In this document: in pieces, positions 33,034 to 45,205 of the stretch | Position numbering within the stretch: the first letter of the stretch is position 1 | Layout: each line of letters opens with the position of its first letter | Origin: Oncomelania hupensis | Lineage: Eukaryota; Mollusca; Gastropoda; Littorinimorpha; Pomatiopsidae | NCBI GenBank assembly: GCA_036898135.1 | Contig: CM072522.1 | Coordinates: 8,770,686 to 8,834,685 of the forward strand | Length of the DNA stretch: 64,000 nt | Reading direction: 5' to 3' | The notes under the pieces: generated by a model | What the model was told of the DNA's origin: nothing | Databases searched by the model: none | Seen by the model: the letters and a program-made list of their open reading frames with translations, nothing else | Position numbers and translations under genes: made by a program

Positions 33034-34558
33034 TGTCATGAACTGGCTAGTTTTAACTCTGCTCATTGACTATTCAGCCTTGTGTAGTTTTTGTAACAGT
33101 AGAGAGTCAGTATATAACACAGCAGCAATAAAAGTACACACCGCGAGCCCGACCCACGCTGCGTAGTTAATCAGCACTGTGTGCGAGAGTCGTAAATATT
33201 TTACCCAATGAGAGCTTAGGCAAAGCGGTTCGAGCCAGTTTGACTGGGTCCGAGCCTAACACAGTTTGAATCAGTCGTGTGTGAGACGAGGAAGAGTCAA
33301 CATCTCAATAGCTAGCAGAGAACTATCTTCACTCATAGACCAGGAAGCAGGACTTTAGAATCTCAGAATTCTATTTAGTCGCCACGGGCCTGAACTTGTC
33401 AAACAGGTAAATGAACACCCTTCTGTTTCATCGTGATATATTTATATTATTGTTGAAATTATGTTTGAAGAATTTGCTATGCATAAATGTGAATTATTAA
33501 TCCGAATTTGCCGTACCACGTGGAAGAGCCGAGCACGAGGCGAAACACGACCGGTTGCGCCGCCATGTTGTATCCCATACGGAACCACTGTTGTTTAACT
33601 TATATGTATGTTTGCAGACCAGTGGTTGTACCACCGAAGGTTTATAATATTATTAATTCTGTATGTGTATAGTTAGACACGATTTATATTTATGTATGTA
33701 TAGGAATTTAGAGTTGAGATTCCACAGTGGACCCCGGAAGTAGCAGAATGTTCGTCGCTTATGTATAGAGATGTGGAGCTATCACTGAGGGCTACTTGGC
33801 TTTCAGTGAGACGCTCTGCACAAACCGATTATTCAGGGTTGTGCAGAATTTCGTCTCTTATATTACAGACGAGCAGGCGAGCTATCCCGAGCTATCCTGT
33901 GAACCCCACTCCACAGAAACAAGTTGGCGGAGTATCCTCTACCGCACCAGACGGAAAGAGCTACCCGGAAAAAACACCCTGTCAGACCCCACAGCGTGGC
34001 AAGGGAACCCAACTACACAACGACAAAGGTGTACCAGAAGCTACCTCACAGAAGGACTTCGACCGCACCATCAGAAAGTTAAGTGTATTCTCCGAAAGTG
34101 CACTTAACCTGATCAAAACAGGACCACAGTAGTCCAACTCTTCAGAAACTGTAAAACGGACCACAGTAGTCCAAATCTACATGAAATATAATAGCAAGTG
34201 CCCGAGGAAGAAATAACAGCTGCCTAGACTATCAGCGATCGAACTATTAGCAGTGATTGAGACTTTTTAAGTTAGATTAGTACTTAGAGAATCTTGTATA
34301 GAGTAGAAGAAATAAATGTGTGATTTTAACTGTTATCAAGTGGCTGGACTACATATGATTCATAGCCGTGTGAAAGCTAGTGTGACAGTATTCTTTTACC
34401 ATTTTTCTATCTATTTCTGTACCCCAACCTTAACACAGAACGAGCTAAACAAATAAATTTATTAAAGTAATTCATAGGGTGACTTACTAGCAGTTCCCAC
34501 CGAATAAACGTGAGGGTCCATAATTCCATTGTGCAGAGCCCATAAACCCCACGTGACA
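33034..34558 (+). repeat. 5' LTR of element A
   Basis: It has a TATA box (TATATAA, 33111) and a polyadenylation signal (AATAAA, 34311). A GCCGCCATGTTG stretch near 33560 contains a YY1-like site on the other strand. A 124-codon frame at 33761-34132 recurs in the 3' LTR but has no recognised domain. TTGGCGAGCCTAGCTAGG just downstream (34563) is where a primer-binding site would be; the tRNA was not identified. Confidence 0.92.
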
Positions 34559-34930
34559 CTTTAATTGGCGAGCCTAGCTAGGATCTGTGTATAATAGGAA
34601 TTGGGTATAACCGGATCTAAGTACAATAAAATTAGATAACAACAGTAGAAGTAGAATAACTTAGAATAGTGTAAGGGTATAACACTGATCAGTTGGGTGC
34701 ACTATTCTTTAGTTAAAAACTTTTTTTGCTTCAAATATTTTTGTGCCTGTATGTTGCATTGTTCTTTTGCAGGTTTTGCTTAAGTAACTGTTGTATGCCA
34801 TTTGACTCTTGTTTTATTCTATTATTGATTGAGAAGTTTATGGTCTTTGCATTGTTGTTATTGAATTGCAATATTGCTAGTGTTTTGGTATTCCACGTGA
34901 TTCAGAGGTTGTTCATAGACACGTTTGGCA

Positions 34931-36225
34931 ATGTCGGACCCAGTGGCCTTGAGATTGCGTTTCAAGGAATTGGGAGAAGCTTTACACTTAGCAGGGGCAG
35001 ACCTAATTGCGTATATCAATGCAGAGGTAGAGAAACAGGAGGCTAAGGCAGAGAGAGCAGCAGAGAGGGAACAGAAAAAACTAGACAGAGAAGCAGAGCA
35101 GAAAAAAGCAGAATTAGAAGCAGAGCAGAAGAAACTAGCATTAGAGGCAGAGCAAAAGAAAGCAGAATTAGAAGCAGCAAGAGAGCAGAAGAAACTAGAA
35201 TTAGAAGTAGAACAGAAGAAGGCAGCATTAGCAGCAGAGAGAGAAGCAGAAGTTAGGAAATGGGAGTATGAGAGGGCTGAAAAGGAAAAAGACAGACAGC
35301 ATGAGTTAGAATTGAGAAGAATGGGATCAGGAGCTTCAAGTTCTTCCTCAACCCCTCCCCACTCAGATCAGCTAGAGGTAGCATCCAACCCTGTACAAGG
35401 AATGTCATTTCCACTGGGAACATTCAATGAGAGAGAAGAAGGTCTAGATCTCTATCTGACTAGGTTTGAGCGTCTAGCAACAGAGTACAAACTAGATCCC
35501 ACTCATTGGTCTTTTAAGCTTAGTCAAGGGCTTAGAGGAAAAGCTTATGACATCTACAGTAAGCTACCGACTGACAGAGTGACTGACTATCACAAAGTAA
35601 AAGAGGCACTCCTAACGGGATTCGAACTGACAGGAGAATGCTACCGGCAAAAGTTCCGCACCAATCGGAGGGTGAAAGGACAGAGCTATGCGCAGTTCGC
35701 GGATCGGTTGTCCACAATGCTGGATAAGTGGATTAGCCAGTCAGCCACGGCTAAGACGTATGATGGACTGACAGAACTGTTAGTATGGGAACAGCTACGG
35801 GAAACCATGACCCCCGAGCTGAGAACATTCTCAGTAGAGCAGGGCGCGGAAAGACTGGAGGATCTGGTCAAGGTCGCAGATAGGTACGTGGCCGCACACG
35901 GAGAAGCCAAGAGCTTCAGGCGAGACCTAAAGCCTAACGGGAAAGAGGCACAGAAACGAAGCCCTAACCGGGAAGAGCGCACCGCGAATAAGCCGAATAA
36001 CCCCAGACCTGGGCAAAATAAAGGACCCAACGCGGAATTCGGGAAAAGAGGTCCCGCAGAACAGAGACGGTATTGTTCGTTCTGCAACAGAAACAATCAC
36101 TCCACCGCAGAATGTTTCAAGTTGGCCGCACAACGTAGGGAAGAGCGCGAAAGCCGGCCAGCGCACAGAGTTCTAACTCAAAGCAGCGGTAACAAGCCAC
36201 ACACAATCGGAGATCACCCATCGGG
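34931..36225 (+). CDS. gag: gag of element A (capsid with coiled-coil N-terminus and zinc knuckle)
   Basis: The ATG at 34931 starts MSDPVALRLRFKELGEALH. Residues about 35-130 are a highly charged run of EQKKAELEA-type heptad-like units, surely a long coiled coil. The middle part (FPLGTFNEREEGLDLYLTRF, SFKLSQGLRGKAYDIY) is typical of the gypsy/retroviral-like capsid region. A CCHC knuckle (C-x2-C-x4-H-x4-C, 36074-36115) follows near residue 380-395. The frame is intact until a one-base loss near 36224, after which it runs out of frame to 36298. Element B has two extra coiled-coil units. Confidence 0.88.
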
Positions 36226-37855
36226 ACAGACACGGTCAAGGTCAACGGAAAAGAAGCGAACTGTCTGTATGACACAGGTCTATCATACGACGCGATAGTT
36301 AGCGAATCTCTTGTATCGCGCGCGGACTTGACAGACAAGACAGTCGACTTACAAGGAGCAGACTTGACGAAACCGACGACTACTTGCCCAATAGCATGGA
36401 TCGAAGTAGAGAGTAGGTACGTCACAGGACGAATCCAAGCAGCTGTTTTACAGAAACCCCTGTATGATCTAGTGCTAGGTTGTAGGTATGTGTTCTTAGG
36501 CACGCCCCCTAAAACTGTAGAGATAGCTGCAGTGCAAACCAGGGCCCAAGCTAAAACCCAACCACCCCAGCCCGAGTTCGCTCCGAATCCAGGACTCGAA
36601 GAGATCAAAACAGCACAGAAAGAAGACACCTCGATAGCGAAGTGCTTCCAGAAGCTACCCAAGGCGCACACACCCCCGCACAAGGGAGACTTCTACATGG
36701 AAGAGGGAGTTCTACATCGACAAGGAGATGGAGATCACACCCAACTAGTACTGCCAGCCACCCTTCGAGCCCAAGTACTAGAACTAGGCCACAGCATGCC
36801 ACTCAGCGGACACATGGGAATTGGAGCCACAGTGCAGAGAATCAGCGCACACTACTATTGGCCAGGAATCACGGAGGATGTCAAGCGCTACGTGAAATCT
36901 TGCCACCAATGTCAACGATATTCCCCGCGACATCACACCGTACCAGTTACCTTAGGACCATCGGTAGTAGTCGGCGTGCCATTCCAGCAAGTCTCAGTAG
37001 ACATAGTAGGACCACTGCCCATGACCAAGAAGCGGAACAGATTTCTACTCACACTCGTCGACGCATGTACGATGTGGTGCGAAGCAGTCCCGTTGCCAGC
37101 GATTGACACCAAGAAGATTGCAGATGCACTCATCGCCATCTTTACCAGAGTCGGATTCCCGGACAGCATTAGAACGGACAACGGATCTCAGTTCACCGGC
37201 CGCCTGATGCAAGACGTGTTCGAGTGATACAAGTTCATCACATTCGCACACCACCATACCACCCAGCCAGCAACGGACAAGTAGAAAGACTGAATGGAAC
37301 CCTTCTCACCATACTCAGGAAAGTCGCCGACGACAATCCAGAAGCGTGGGACACCTACGTGAATGCGGCACTGTTCGCATACCGAGAAACGCCCCATGCA
37401 GCCACAGGCTACACCCCGTCAACATTGCTATTCGGCAGACCTCTAGCCGGACCGCTAGAAGCCCTACGCAGAAGTTGGACGGAGGCCAAGATAGACGACA
37501 CACCCAGAGGTGCCACCAAGTACGTCGCAGACCTGCAGGAAACCCTCAAAGCAACGTGGAAGAAAGCTGGTGAAGCACTGAAGAAGGCAAGAGCCCGTCA
37601 GGCGAAGTACTACAACCGCCACGCGAAGGACAGAGAACTGCAAGTCGGCGATCAAGTGCTACTCTTACTTCCAAGTGGAACCAACAAGCTGGACATCGCT
37701 TGGAGAGGACCGTACCGGGTGACTCCAAGAAATCCAAGACAGTCTACCAAGTAGAGGTGAACGGGAGAGCCCGATACCACCACATCAATCTCCTCAAGAA
37801 GTATACGGACCGACCAGCGACCCCCAGCACGCACACATGGATGGCCATCGCCATC
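36226..37855 (+). pseudogene. pol: Protease-integrase region of element A, three frameshifts
   Basis: Protease has the DTG triad at 36271-36279 in a CLYDTGLSYDAIV context. Integrase follows directly: zinc finger (GHMGIG ... KSCHQCQ), catalytic Asp at 37000 (VDIVGP) and 37177 (RTDNGSQF), Glu at 37284 (NGQVERLNG), and a C-terminal GPY/F module (WRGPYRVT, then YHHINLLKKY). Compared with element B, single bases are missing near 36224, 37225 and 37724, splitting the frame. Integrase directly after protease, with no RT between, is the unusual order. Confidence 0.9.
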
Positions 37856-38477
37856 GCGGAAGAAGCTCATCCCCAACTACAACAGCATCGCCGTACCACT
37901 GACAAATGGGACCCGGAAAATCGCCCCGGACAAAGTCGTATGGACAGCCGAATGCGAGACAGCATTCCAAACACTCAAGGACAGAATGACATCGGCGCCA
38001 GTACTCCACCTACCCGATTTGACTCAGCCATTCGTTCTTCGCACCGACGCAAGCGACTTAGGCCTCGGAGCAGTACTGCTACAGCGCGACCCCAAGAATG
38101 CAGAGACGCTATTCCCTGTCGCCTACGCCAGCAGAAAATTGAGACCCGCCGAGACCCACTACGCCACGTCGGAGAAAGAATGTCTTGGACTAGTCTGGGC
38201 CATACAGAAGTTTCAACTCTACCTGTATGGGACCCACTTCACAGTTCAGGTGGACCACCAACCACTATCGTTCCTGGCAGCCTCCAAGTCTTTGAACTCT
38301 CGCCTGATGCGATGGGCACTCACCCTTCAGGCGTACTCATTCCAAATCGAGTACATCCCCGGCAAAGAGAACCACGGAGCCGACTACCTCAGTCGCCATC
38401 TCGTGGAGGACACAGCAGCTGTCGCCCACCCCACACAACTAAGGGCCACAGCACCAGAATTCGTCCCCGCCCAGTAA
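37856..38477 (+). pseudogene. pol: RT C-terminal remnant plus RNase H of element A
   Basis: A second frame starts RKKLIPNYNSIAVPLT and runs through VVWTAECETAFQTLKDRM to RNase H: LRTDASDLGLGA (Asp at 38046), EKECLGLVW, QVDHQPL and GADYLSRHL. It ends at a stop at 38475. The RT fingers and palm, including the YxDD box, are absent. This part is out of frame with integrase, whose frame stays open across it to 38491. Translation of RNase H would need frameshifting or re-initiation. Confidence 0.9.
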
Positions 38478-38644
38478 TACCCTGTCACTAGTGTCCATAG
38501 CTACCTGGCACAGCATTGCAGCTCAGGTAGAGCAATTTACTTAGTTTGTAAATAGGACCCTAGGTTAGTGCAGTGTTAAACTAGGCTCTGTAGTAGAAAA
38601 AGGTCGAATCCAGTAGTCATCGCCTTTTTTCAGTTGAGGGAGCC

Positions 38645-40168
38645 TGTCATGAACTGGCTAGTTTTAACTCTGCTCATTGACTATTCAGCCTTGTGTAGTT
38701 TTTGTAACAGTAGAGAGTCAGTATATAACACAGCAGCAATAAAAGTACACACCGCGAGCCCGACCCACGCTGCGTAATTAATCAGCACTGTGTGCGAGAG
38801 TCGTAAATATTTTACCCAATGAGAGCTTAGGCAAAGCGGTTCGAGCCAGTTTGACTGGGTCCGAGCCTAACACAGTTTGAATCAGTCGTGTGTGAGACGA
38901 GGAAGAGTCAACATCTCAATAGCTAGCAGAGAACTATCTTCACTCATAGACCAGGAAGCAGGACTTTAGAATCTCAGAATTCTATTTAGTCGCCACGGGC
39001 CTGAACTTGTCAAACAGGTAAATGAACACCCTTCTGTTTCATCGTGATATATTTATATTATTGTTGAAATTATGTTTGAAGAATTTGCTATGCATAAATG
39101 TGAATTATTAATCCGAATTTGCCGTACCACGTGGAAGAGCCGAGCACGAGGCGAAACACGACCGGTTGCGCCGCCATGTTGTATCCCATACGGAACCACT
39201 GTTGTTTAACTTATATGTATGTTTTGCAGACCAGTGGTTGTACCACCGAAGGTTTATAATATTATTAATTCTGTATGTGTATAGTTAGACACGATTTATA
39301 TTTATGTATGTATAGGAATTTAGAGTTGAGATTCCAGTGGACCCCGGAAGTAGCAGAATGTTCGTCGCTTATGTATAGAGATGTGGAGCTATCACTGAGG
39401 GCTACTTGGCTTTCAGTGAGACGCTCTGCACAAACCGATTATTCAGGGTTGTGCAGAATTTCGTCTCTTATATTACAGACGAGCAGGCGAGCTATCCCGA
39501 GCTATCCTGTGAACCCCACTCCACAGAAACAAGTTGGCGGAGTATCCTCTACCGCACCAGACGGAAAGAGCTACCCGGAAAAAACACCCTGTCAGACCCC
39601 ACAGCGTGGCAAGGGAACCCAACTACACAACGACAAAGGTGTACCAGAAGCTACCTCACAGAAGGACTTCGACCGCACCATCAGAAAGTTAAGTGTATTC
39701 TCCGAAAGTGCACTTAACCTGATCAAAACAGGACCACAGTAGTCCAACTCTTCAGAAACTGTAAAACGGACCACAGTAGTCCAAATCTACATGAAATATA
39801 ATAGCAAGTGCCCGAGGAAGAAATAACAGCTGCCTAGACTATCAGCGATCGAACTATTAGCAGTGATTGAGACTTTTTAAGTTAGATTAGTACTTAGAGA
39901 ATCTTGTATAGAGTAGAAGAAATAAATGTGTGATTTTAACTGTTATCAAGTGGCTGGACTACATATGATTCATAGCCGTGTGAAAGCTAGTGTGACAGTA
40001 TTCTTTTACCATTTTTCTATCTATTTCTGTACCCCAACCTTAACACAGAACGAGCTAAACAAATAAATTTATTAAAGTAATTCATAGGGTGACTTACTAG
40101 CAGTTCCCACCGAATAAATGTGAGGGTCCATAATTCCATTGTGCAGAGCCCATAAACCCCACGTGACA
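38645..40168 (+). repeat. 3' LTR of element A
   Basis: Almost identical to the 5' LTR. Differences seen: GTAGTTAA versus GTAATTAA, one extra T in GTTTTGCAG, loss of a CA in GATTCCA(CA)GTGG, and AAACGTGAG versus AAATGTGAG. Confidence 0.93.
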
Positions 40169-40275
40169 TATATTAGCAACAAGGGTATATCCCGTGTGAA
40201 TGGAAACATGCAGCTATTACGCCTATATTAAAACAAAGTAAACACAAATCAAAACCGATAGTATTTTAATGTCAA
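40169..40275 (+). pseudogene. Non-LTR RT fragment (right part)
   Basis: The text CEWKHAAITPILKQSKHKSKP (about 40195-40255) is the WK.A.ITPILK block that should follow the 32510-33033 fragment in a LINE RT. A stop lies at the junction. This confirms that element A inserted inside a LINE fossil. Confidence 0.6.
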
Positions 40276-41160
40276 CAAAATCGTAATCATTGTAAGCCTT
40301 TATGTGATAAATTAAACAAATTAAATGTACTATTCTCTTTTCTTTGTTTAAAACCACATTTTATATCCTGAAGACCATCATGACCAATGTTTAAGTAAAA
40401 TGCTAAGCAATGAATAACTAACTTGTAAATTTGTTGAGGAGTCATGAATTGTTTCATTATTTCTAATATTTATTCAGAAATAAATCATGTGATTCATCAT
40501 TTATCTATACAATAATTGTATGCAAATATTCTTGTATAAGATGTGTTTGACATGAAATCCCTCCTACACTTTTTTTCAAATGCTTACTCACCCCTTACCA
40601 TCCAATATGCCGCATTGATTTCCCCATCAACTACCTGTAAGACGAGAAAACGAAAATGTGTATTATACCGCTCTTCACAGAAACAGTTGGAATTGCTTGA
40701 TGAAAGAGCGTGTGATTTGTTTTATTATTTTAAAAATAAATATGTTTCGTTTTTGAATAAATTATAATAATTTACATTTTGTAAATTAATTTTTATTTTC
40801 ATTTTTTTTAAATTCAAATAGTTTTGGAGTTAATTATACCTATTACAAAGTGTTGAGGGAAGAGGTATAAAATGATATTTTAATAAATGGGTTTGGGTAC
40901 TATTGTAAGCATTTTTATGTATTTTGTGTCAGAAAACATATGAAGCATTATGAAACATTTTTTTTAATTTAGGGGGGGGGGAAATATTTATAATTTATGT
41001 AGCTATAAATTAATTGAATGGATAGCTCATAATTAGCGTTTTTACATTGTATATGATGTTGGTTGTATAAATGTTCTGTAGTGTTGTGTTCATAGTATAT
41101 GTTTGTTCATTATCAGTATAATCAAAGTTAATCTGATGATAACAATTGATGAAACAACAA
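40276..41160. other. A+T-rich, no supported gene
   Basis: A plus-strand frame at 40543-40767 (74 codons) has no recognisable domain. Otherwise the stretch is low-complexity A+T. Confidence 0.45.
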
Positions 41161-41162
41161 AC

Positions 41163-41163
41163 T

Positions 41164-41216
<53 letters not shown>
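41163..41216. repeat. (TC)n microsatellite
   Basis: Pure TC run of about 54 bp. Confidence 0.95.
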
Positions 41217-41220
<4 letters not shown>

Positions 41221-41224
41221 CTTT

Positions 41225-41410
41225 CCCCGATTCTAAACACCCGTTCACAGCTAGGGTAGAGTGAGGTGGGGATAATGAATGCGCTATATCAGTGGTAGCA
41301 TCGCATCCACGTTAATATAACCTGCTGTTTTCATCCAAGTACTAACCAGGCTCGACGCTGCTTAACACTAAAACAGTTCTAACGTGTGCACGTGCGTCTT
41401 AGCAAACAGG
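41225..41410 (-). mobile_element. SINE family C head with 5S rRNA-like segment
   Basis: On the minus strand GTTAAGCAGCGTCGAGCC (41370-41353) is followed by TGGTTAGTACTTGGATG (41352-41335), nearly the internal control region of animal 5S rRNA. The head matches that of the full copy at 42530-43030; the rest of the element is absent here. Confidence 0.75.
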
Positions 41411-41649
41411 GACGAAGAAGAAAGAGGATCCCGTTGACATTACACATTGAACTAAGCGGCAGTGCGCCGCCACCAGAAAAATAAAATCACCTGCGTTTTT
41501 GCCTTCGGGTTAAGTCACTGCACTCGTTAACAGATTTTCCTCACAGTTCCAAATAAAATAAAACAAACCAACAAAGAAACAAAAATAAAATAACAAAATC
41601 AAAAAAAACAATGCCGTCTGAAGTTCTTTGCGCAAAATGGTACTTACCT

Positions 41650-42435
<786 letters not shown>

Positions 42436-42529
42436 CTATCTCTCCCTCTCTCCTTCCTCACCCTCCCCTTCGACTTAGCAGGCTATGTGTTTGACAATAC
42501 TAATTTTCTTTCTTTCTTTCTTTCTTTCT

Positions 42530-43030
42530 TATATAGCGCATTTCCAGCTCAAGAGCTGCTCAAGGCGCTGGCCGATACAGGATCGAACTCTAGCCGCCCA
42601 CGTGCAGCCTTTGGGCGCATGGTCTGACAGACTGCGCACAATCCTGGGTAACCGAGTTCGAGAGGGATAGGGAGAAAGGACCTAGTGCCGGCTGAGTTTG
42701 GTTGTGTAGCTCGCACTCACCCGTCTAGAACATGAGAGTCAGGGTCTTTAAAGTCCGTGCCGTGGAATGCGTGCGTGCACAGACTAGAGCCTTACCCTTC
42801 CTCGGTTCTAAACACTAAGCGCCAGGTACACCCATTACCAGCTAGAGGTGGAGGGGGCGGGGGTATAAGTGCGCTGTTTCAGTGGTAGCATCCAAGTAGC
42901 CTACTACAAACTGCTTGTTCCCATCCAAGTACTAAACCAAGCTCGGTCACGCTGCTTTTAACGAAACCGGTCTAGCGTGTGCCAGCGCACCACCAGTACG
43001 CTACTGCGCCACGCCAAGCCCCTGGCGTGT
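42530..43030 (-). mobile_element. Full-length composite SINE (family C) with tRNA-like and 5S-like head
   Basis: Minus strand from 43030: GGCGTGGCGCAGTAGCG (tRNA-A-box-like), then at 42965-42921 GCAGCGTGACCGAGCTTGG and TTAGTACTTGGATGGGAAC, which match 5S rRNA. The body shared with the 7.7- and 14.5-kb copies follows. The 3' end is CTTGAGCTGGAAATGCGCT-ATATAAG and an (AAAG)n tail at 42508-42530. This copy shows that the 5S-like head and the body belong to one element of about 500 bp. Confidence 0.75.
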
Positions 43031-43769
43031 GGCACCACCCAAAGAAAACAACGCTGTACGAAATACTGAGATCCCATTGCGACGTGCGGGTGTATAGATT
43101 ATTGGGCATGCGTGTACGATTGTCTGTCTCCAAGACGTGAGGTGTGGGTGGAAAACACATGCTCGCTGCAATAAAAAAATCAACAACAAAACGATTGTCT
43201 CTGGTTTCGCTGTTTGTTTGTGTTTTGTTATTTCGGTTCGCATCCCCTTAATGTTTCTAGCTCGCATCTGGAGAAGAAAAAAAACATCAAACCCTAAAGG
43301 GAAACTCTTCGGTCATGTTGAGATGCGAACTCGTGTAGCTTAATGCACCCCGTCAACGGTCAGCGCATATACTTCTGGTTGTGCCAATGTGTAGTTTGTT
43401 TTTCTATCTTTCTTTAATTTTCAAGTCTTTTCACTTTTGTAATTTTAAGAAAGGAGTGGGGGGGGGGGGGAGGGAGGGAGGGGGAGGTAGCAGGAGATGA
43501 CGAGGAAAAATATTTAGAAATTGGGGGCATGGTGATTATGAAACATGTTAATAAAAGTAATTTTTAAAATTAGTAAACTAAAGTAAAATAAACAAATTTA
43601 TAAACTCATGCAAACTTATGCAAACGATGTCCGATGAGGCTACAAATGCTTCCTAGTGCAATGATCTTAATGATACCCTACATACATAATAATCAATGTG
43701 CTGATATTATTTCACAAGGAAAATCCAGCAGAACTATATTGTTATAAATATAATATAATATTCCTACAA
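43031..43769. other. No supported gene
   Basis: It includes a G-run (43456-43490) and A+T-rich sequence. No motif was seen. Confidence 0.4.
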
Positions 43770-44107
43770 GGGGCGAACGTATGTGACTTTAGGTACGAGA
43801 CTATTGAGGTCACCGAGGGTTTTCCCCGGGCACTCCGGCTTCCTCCCTCTTTTCAATAATGGTACTGGACGCAGTCAATATAAAATTTCAAAAATAAAAA
43901 TTCGATTTTCTTTCCGTCTTCCAATAGCGATCTTCCTGCCATTACACCACCTGTTTGAGTGATGGATGTGTATTTGTTGTGTGTGTGAGGTTGGATGAGA
44001 CAGGTGAGCGTGCATGTTGCTACAGATCGCCGCGCTTTGAGCCTGATTGATTTGGGGAAAGGCGCATATATAGCATCCAGTATTATTATTAGTATTATTA
44101 TTATTAT
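43770..44107 (+). mobile_element. SINE family A, lacking the tRNA head
   Basis: It starts GGGGCGAACGTATGTGAC just after where the B box would be. It keeps TTTTCCCCGGGCACTCCGGC, the CGATTTTCTTTCCGTCTTCC block and the GGCGCATATATAGCATCC end with (ATT)n. Confidence 0.85.
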
Positions 44108-44188
44108 ATATAAAGTGTATGTGGGAGGGGAAGGGGAGAATATATAACATTCAATGTTCGGATTTTTTTTCCTTAGGGAAATTCCAGC

Positions 44189-44265
44189 ATAATATAATAT
44201 AATATAATATAATATAATATAATATAATATAATATAATATAATACAATACAACATAATACAATAA
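44189..44265. repeat. (AATAT)n pentanucleotide repeat
   Basis: About 12 units of ATAAT/AATAT with slight decay into AATAC. Confidence 0.9.
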
Positions 44266-45060
44266 TGTTCTGATTCTGTCATTTACGAAAAAACAAACAT
44301 CAAAAGGGACAGTAAATTAAAGATTTAGCAATTGTTATCCAACAATCAATATTGTCCCCTTGAATATTCCGAATATTTTGCGGAATATATTGGGTCATTG
44401 AACTGCAATCATGAATCACCTCTCTGTATCAAGTATGAATAGCAGTGTATGTACTGATATTTTTGAAAACTGGGCAGATATGCATTGAAACAAACGCGAT
44501 GCTGAATCGTCTGGCTACGTGATCAATATTTACTGGAGCCAAAATGATAGTTTTTTTTTTTTTTTTTTTTTTAAATCAACTATATTCGCATAACTCAGCA
44601 GCTACGAGTTGAAATAGTGTTGTTTTTTTTACAAAGCGTATGCAACCCTCAAACATCAGGTATATGCGATCCTGAAAAATCGAGTGCATTCAAGCCTGAA
44701 ACGGCAGGGTTTGCGATCCTGAAACACGAGGGTATGCGATCCAAGCTTGCTCAAGCAGTAATGACAGGTCTTGAAAACTTATAATAATGGGAATGTCGTG
44801 GAAGAAAGATTATCCCAGTGAGACTACAATCGAAATAAACGGCGGTGCGCACCATCGCAATAAAAAAAACTTCCTAGCTCTCGTGTTTACCTTTGGGTTT
44901 AGGCACTGCACTCGTTAACAGGAAATTTTCCTCGCAGTGTCATCTGCTTGTTCGAAGTTCTTGTGCGCTTATGCTTATTTTTTTATGCTCTCTCTCCCCC
45001 CACACACCCTTTTCCACCCCACCCCCTACCATCCTCGGCTAGCGGGATATTTGTTTCACA
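44266..45060. other. No supported gene
   Basis: A short local repeat near 44640-44745 contains GCGATCCTGAAA-type text three times. Otherwise nothing was recognised. Confidence 0.4.
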
Positions 45061-45064
45061 GTAT

Positions 45065-45205
45065 TTATTTCATCGATCGGGTATAGCGCTTTTCTAGCTC
45101 AAGAGCTGCTCAAGGTGCTGGCCGCTACAGGATCTAACTCAAGCCGCTCGGGGCGCTTACTGGCAGCCTTTGGGCGCATCGTCCAACGCCAAGATAACTA
45201 AACAC
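45065..45205 (-). mobile_element. SINE family C 3' fragment
   Basis: GCGCTTTTCTAGCTCAAGAGC, CTGGCCGCTACAGGATC and GCAGCCTTTGGGCGCATCG are the minus-oriented 3' end of SINE C. Confidence 0.75.

Larger units (their letters stand above)
33034..40168 (+). mobile_element. LTR retrotransposon A: Ty3/gypsy, Gmr1-type order, RT core missing
   Basis: A complete 7135-bp insertion bounded by ~1524-bp LTRs (TGTCATG...CGTGACA) and a TATAT target duplication (33029-33033, 40169-40173). The order is LTR, leader, gag with zinc knuckle, protease, integrase with HHCC/DDE/GPY-F, RT remnant, RNase H, purine tract (TTGAGGGAGCC, about 38633-38644), LTR. The LTRs differ by about two substitutions and two tiny indels, so the insertion is young. 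The RT catalytic core is absent, and three single-base losses break pol. The copy cannot make RT, and element B shows the same organisation. Confidence 0.93.

Noticed and set aside
33761..34132. 124-codon frame in the LTR of element A, repeated at 39,371 onward
   Set aside because: It recurs only because LTRs are duplicated. No domain is visible, and the LTR of B does not keep the same frame.
35043..35228. Leu/Ser-rich minus-strand frames opposite gag
   Set aside because: They are the complement of the coiled-coil repeat codons.
40543..40767. 74-codon plus-strand frame in A+T-rich DNA
   Set aside because: It lacks motifs and exon signals. It could be chance or LINE debris.
41331..41375. 5S rRNA gene
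   Set aside because: Only the internal control region is similar. The rest of the 5S sequence is missing and a SINE body is attached in the full copy at 42.5-43.0 kb.
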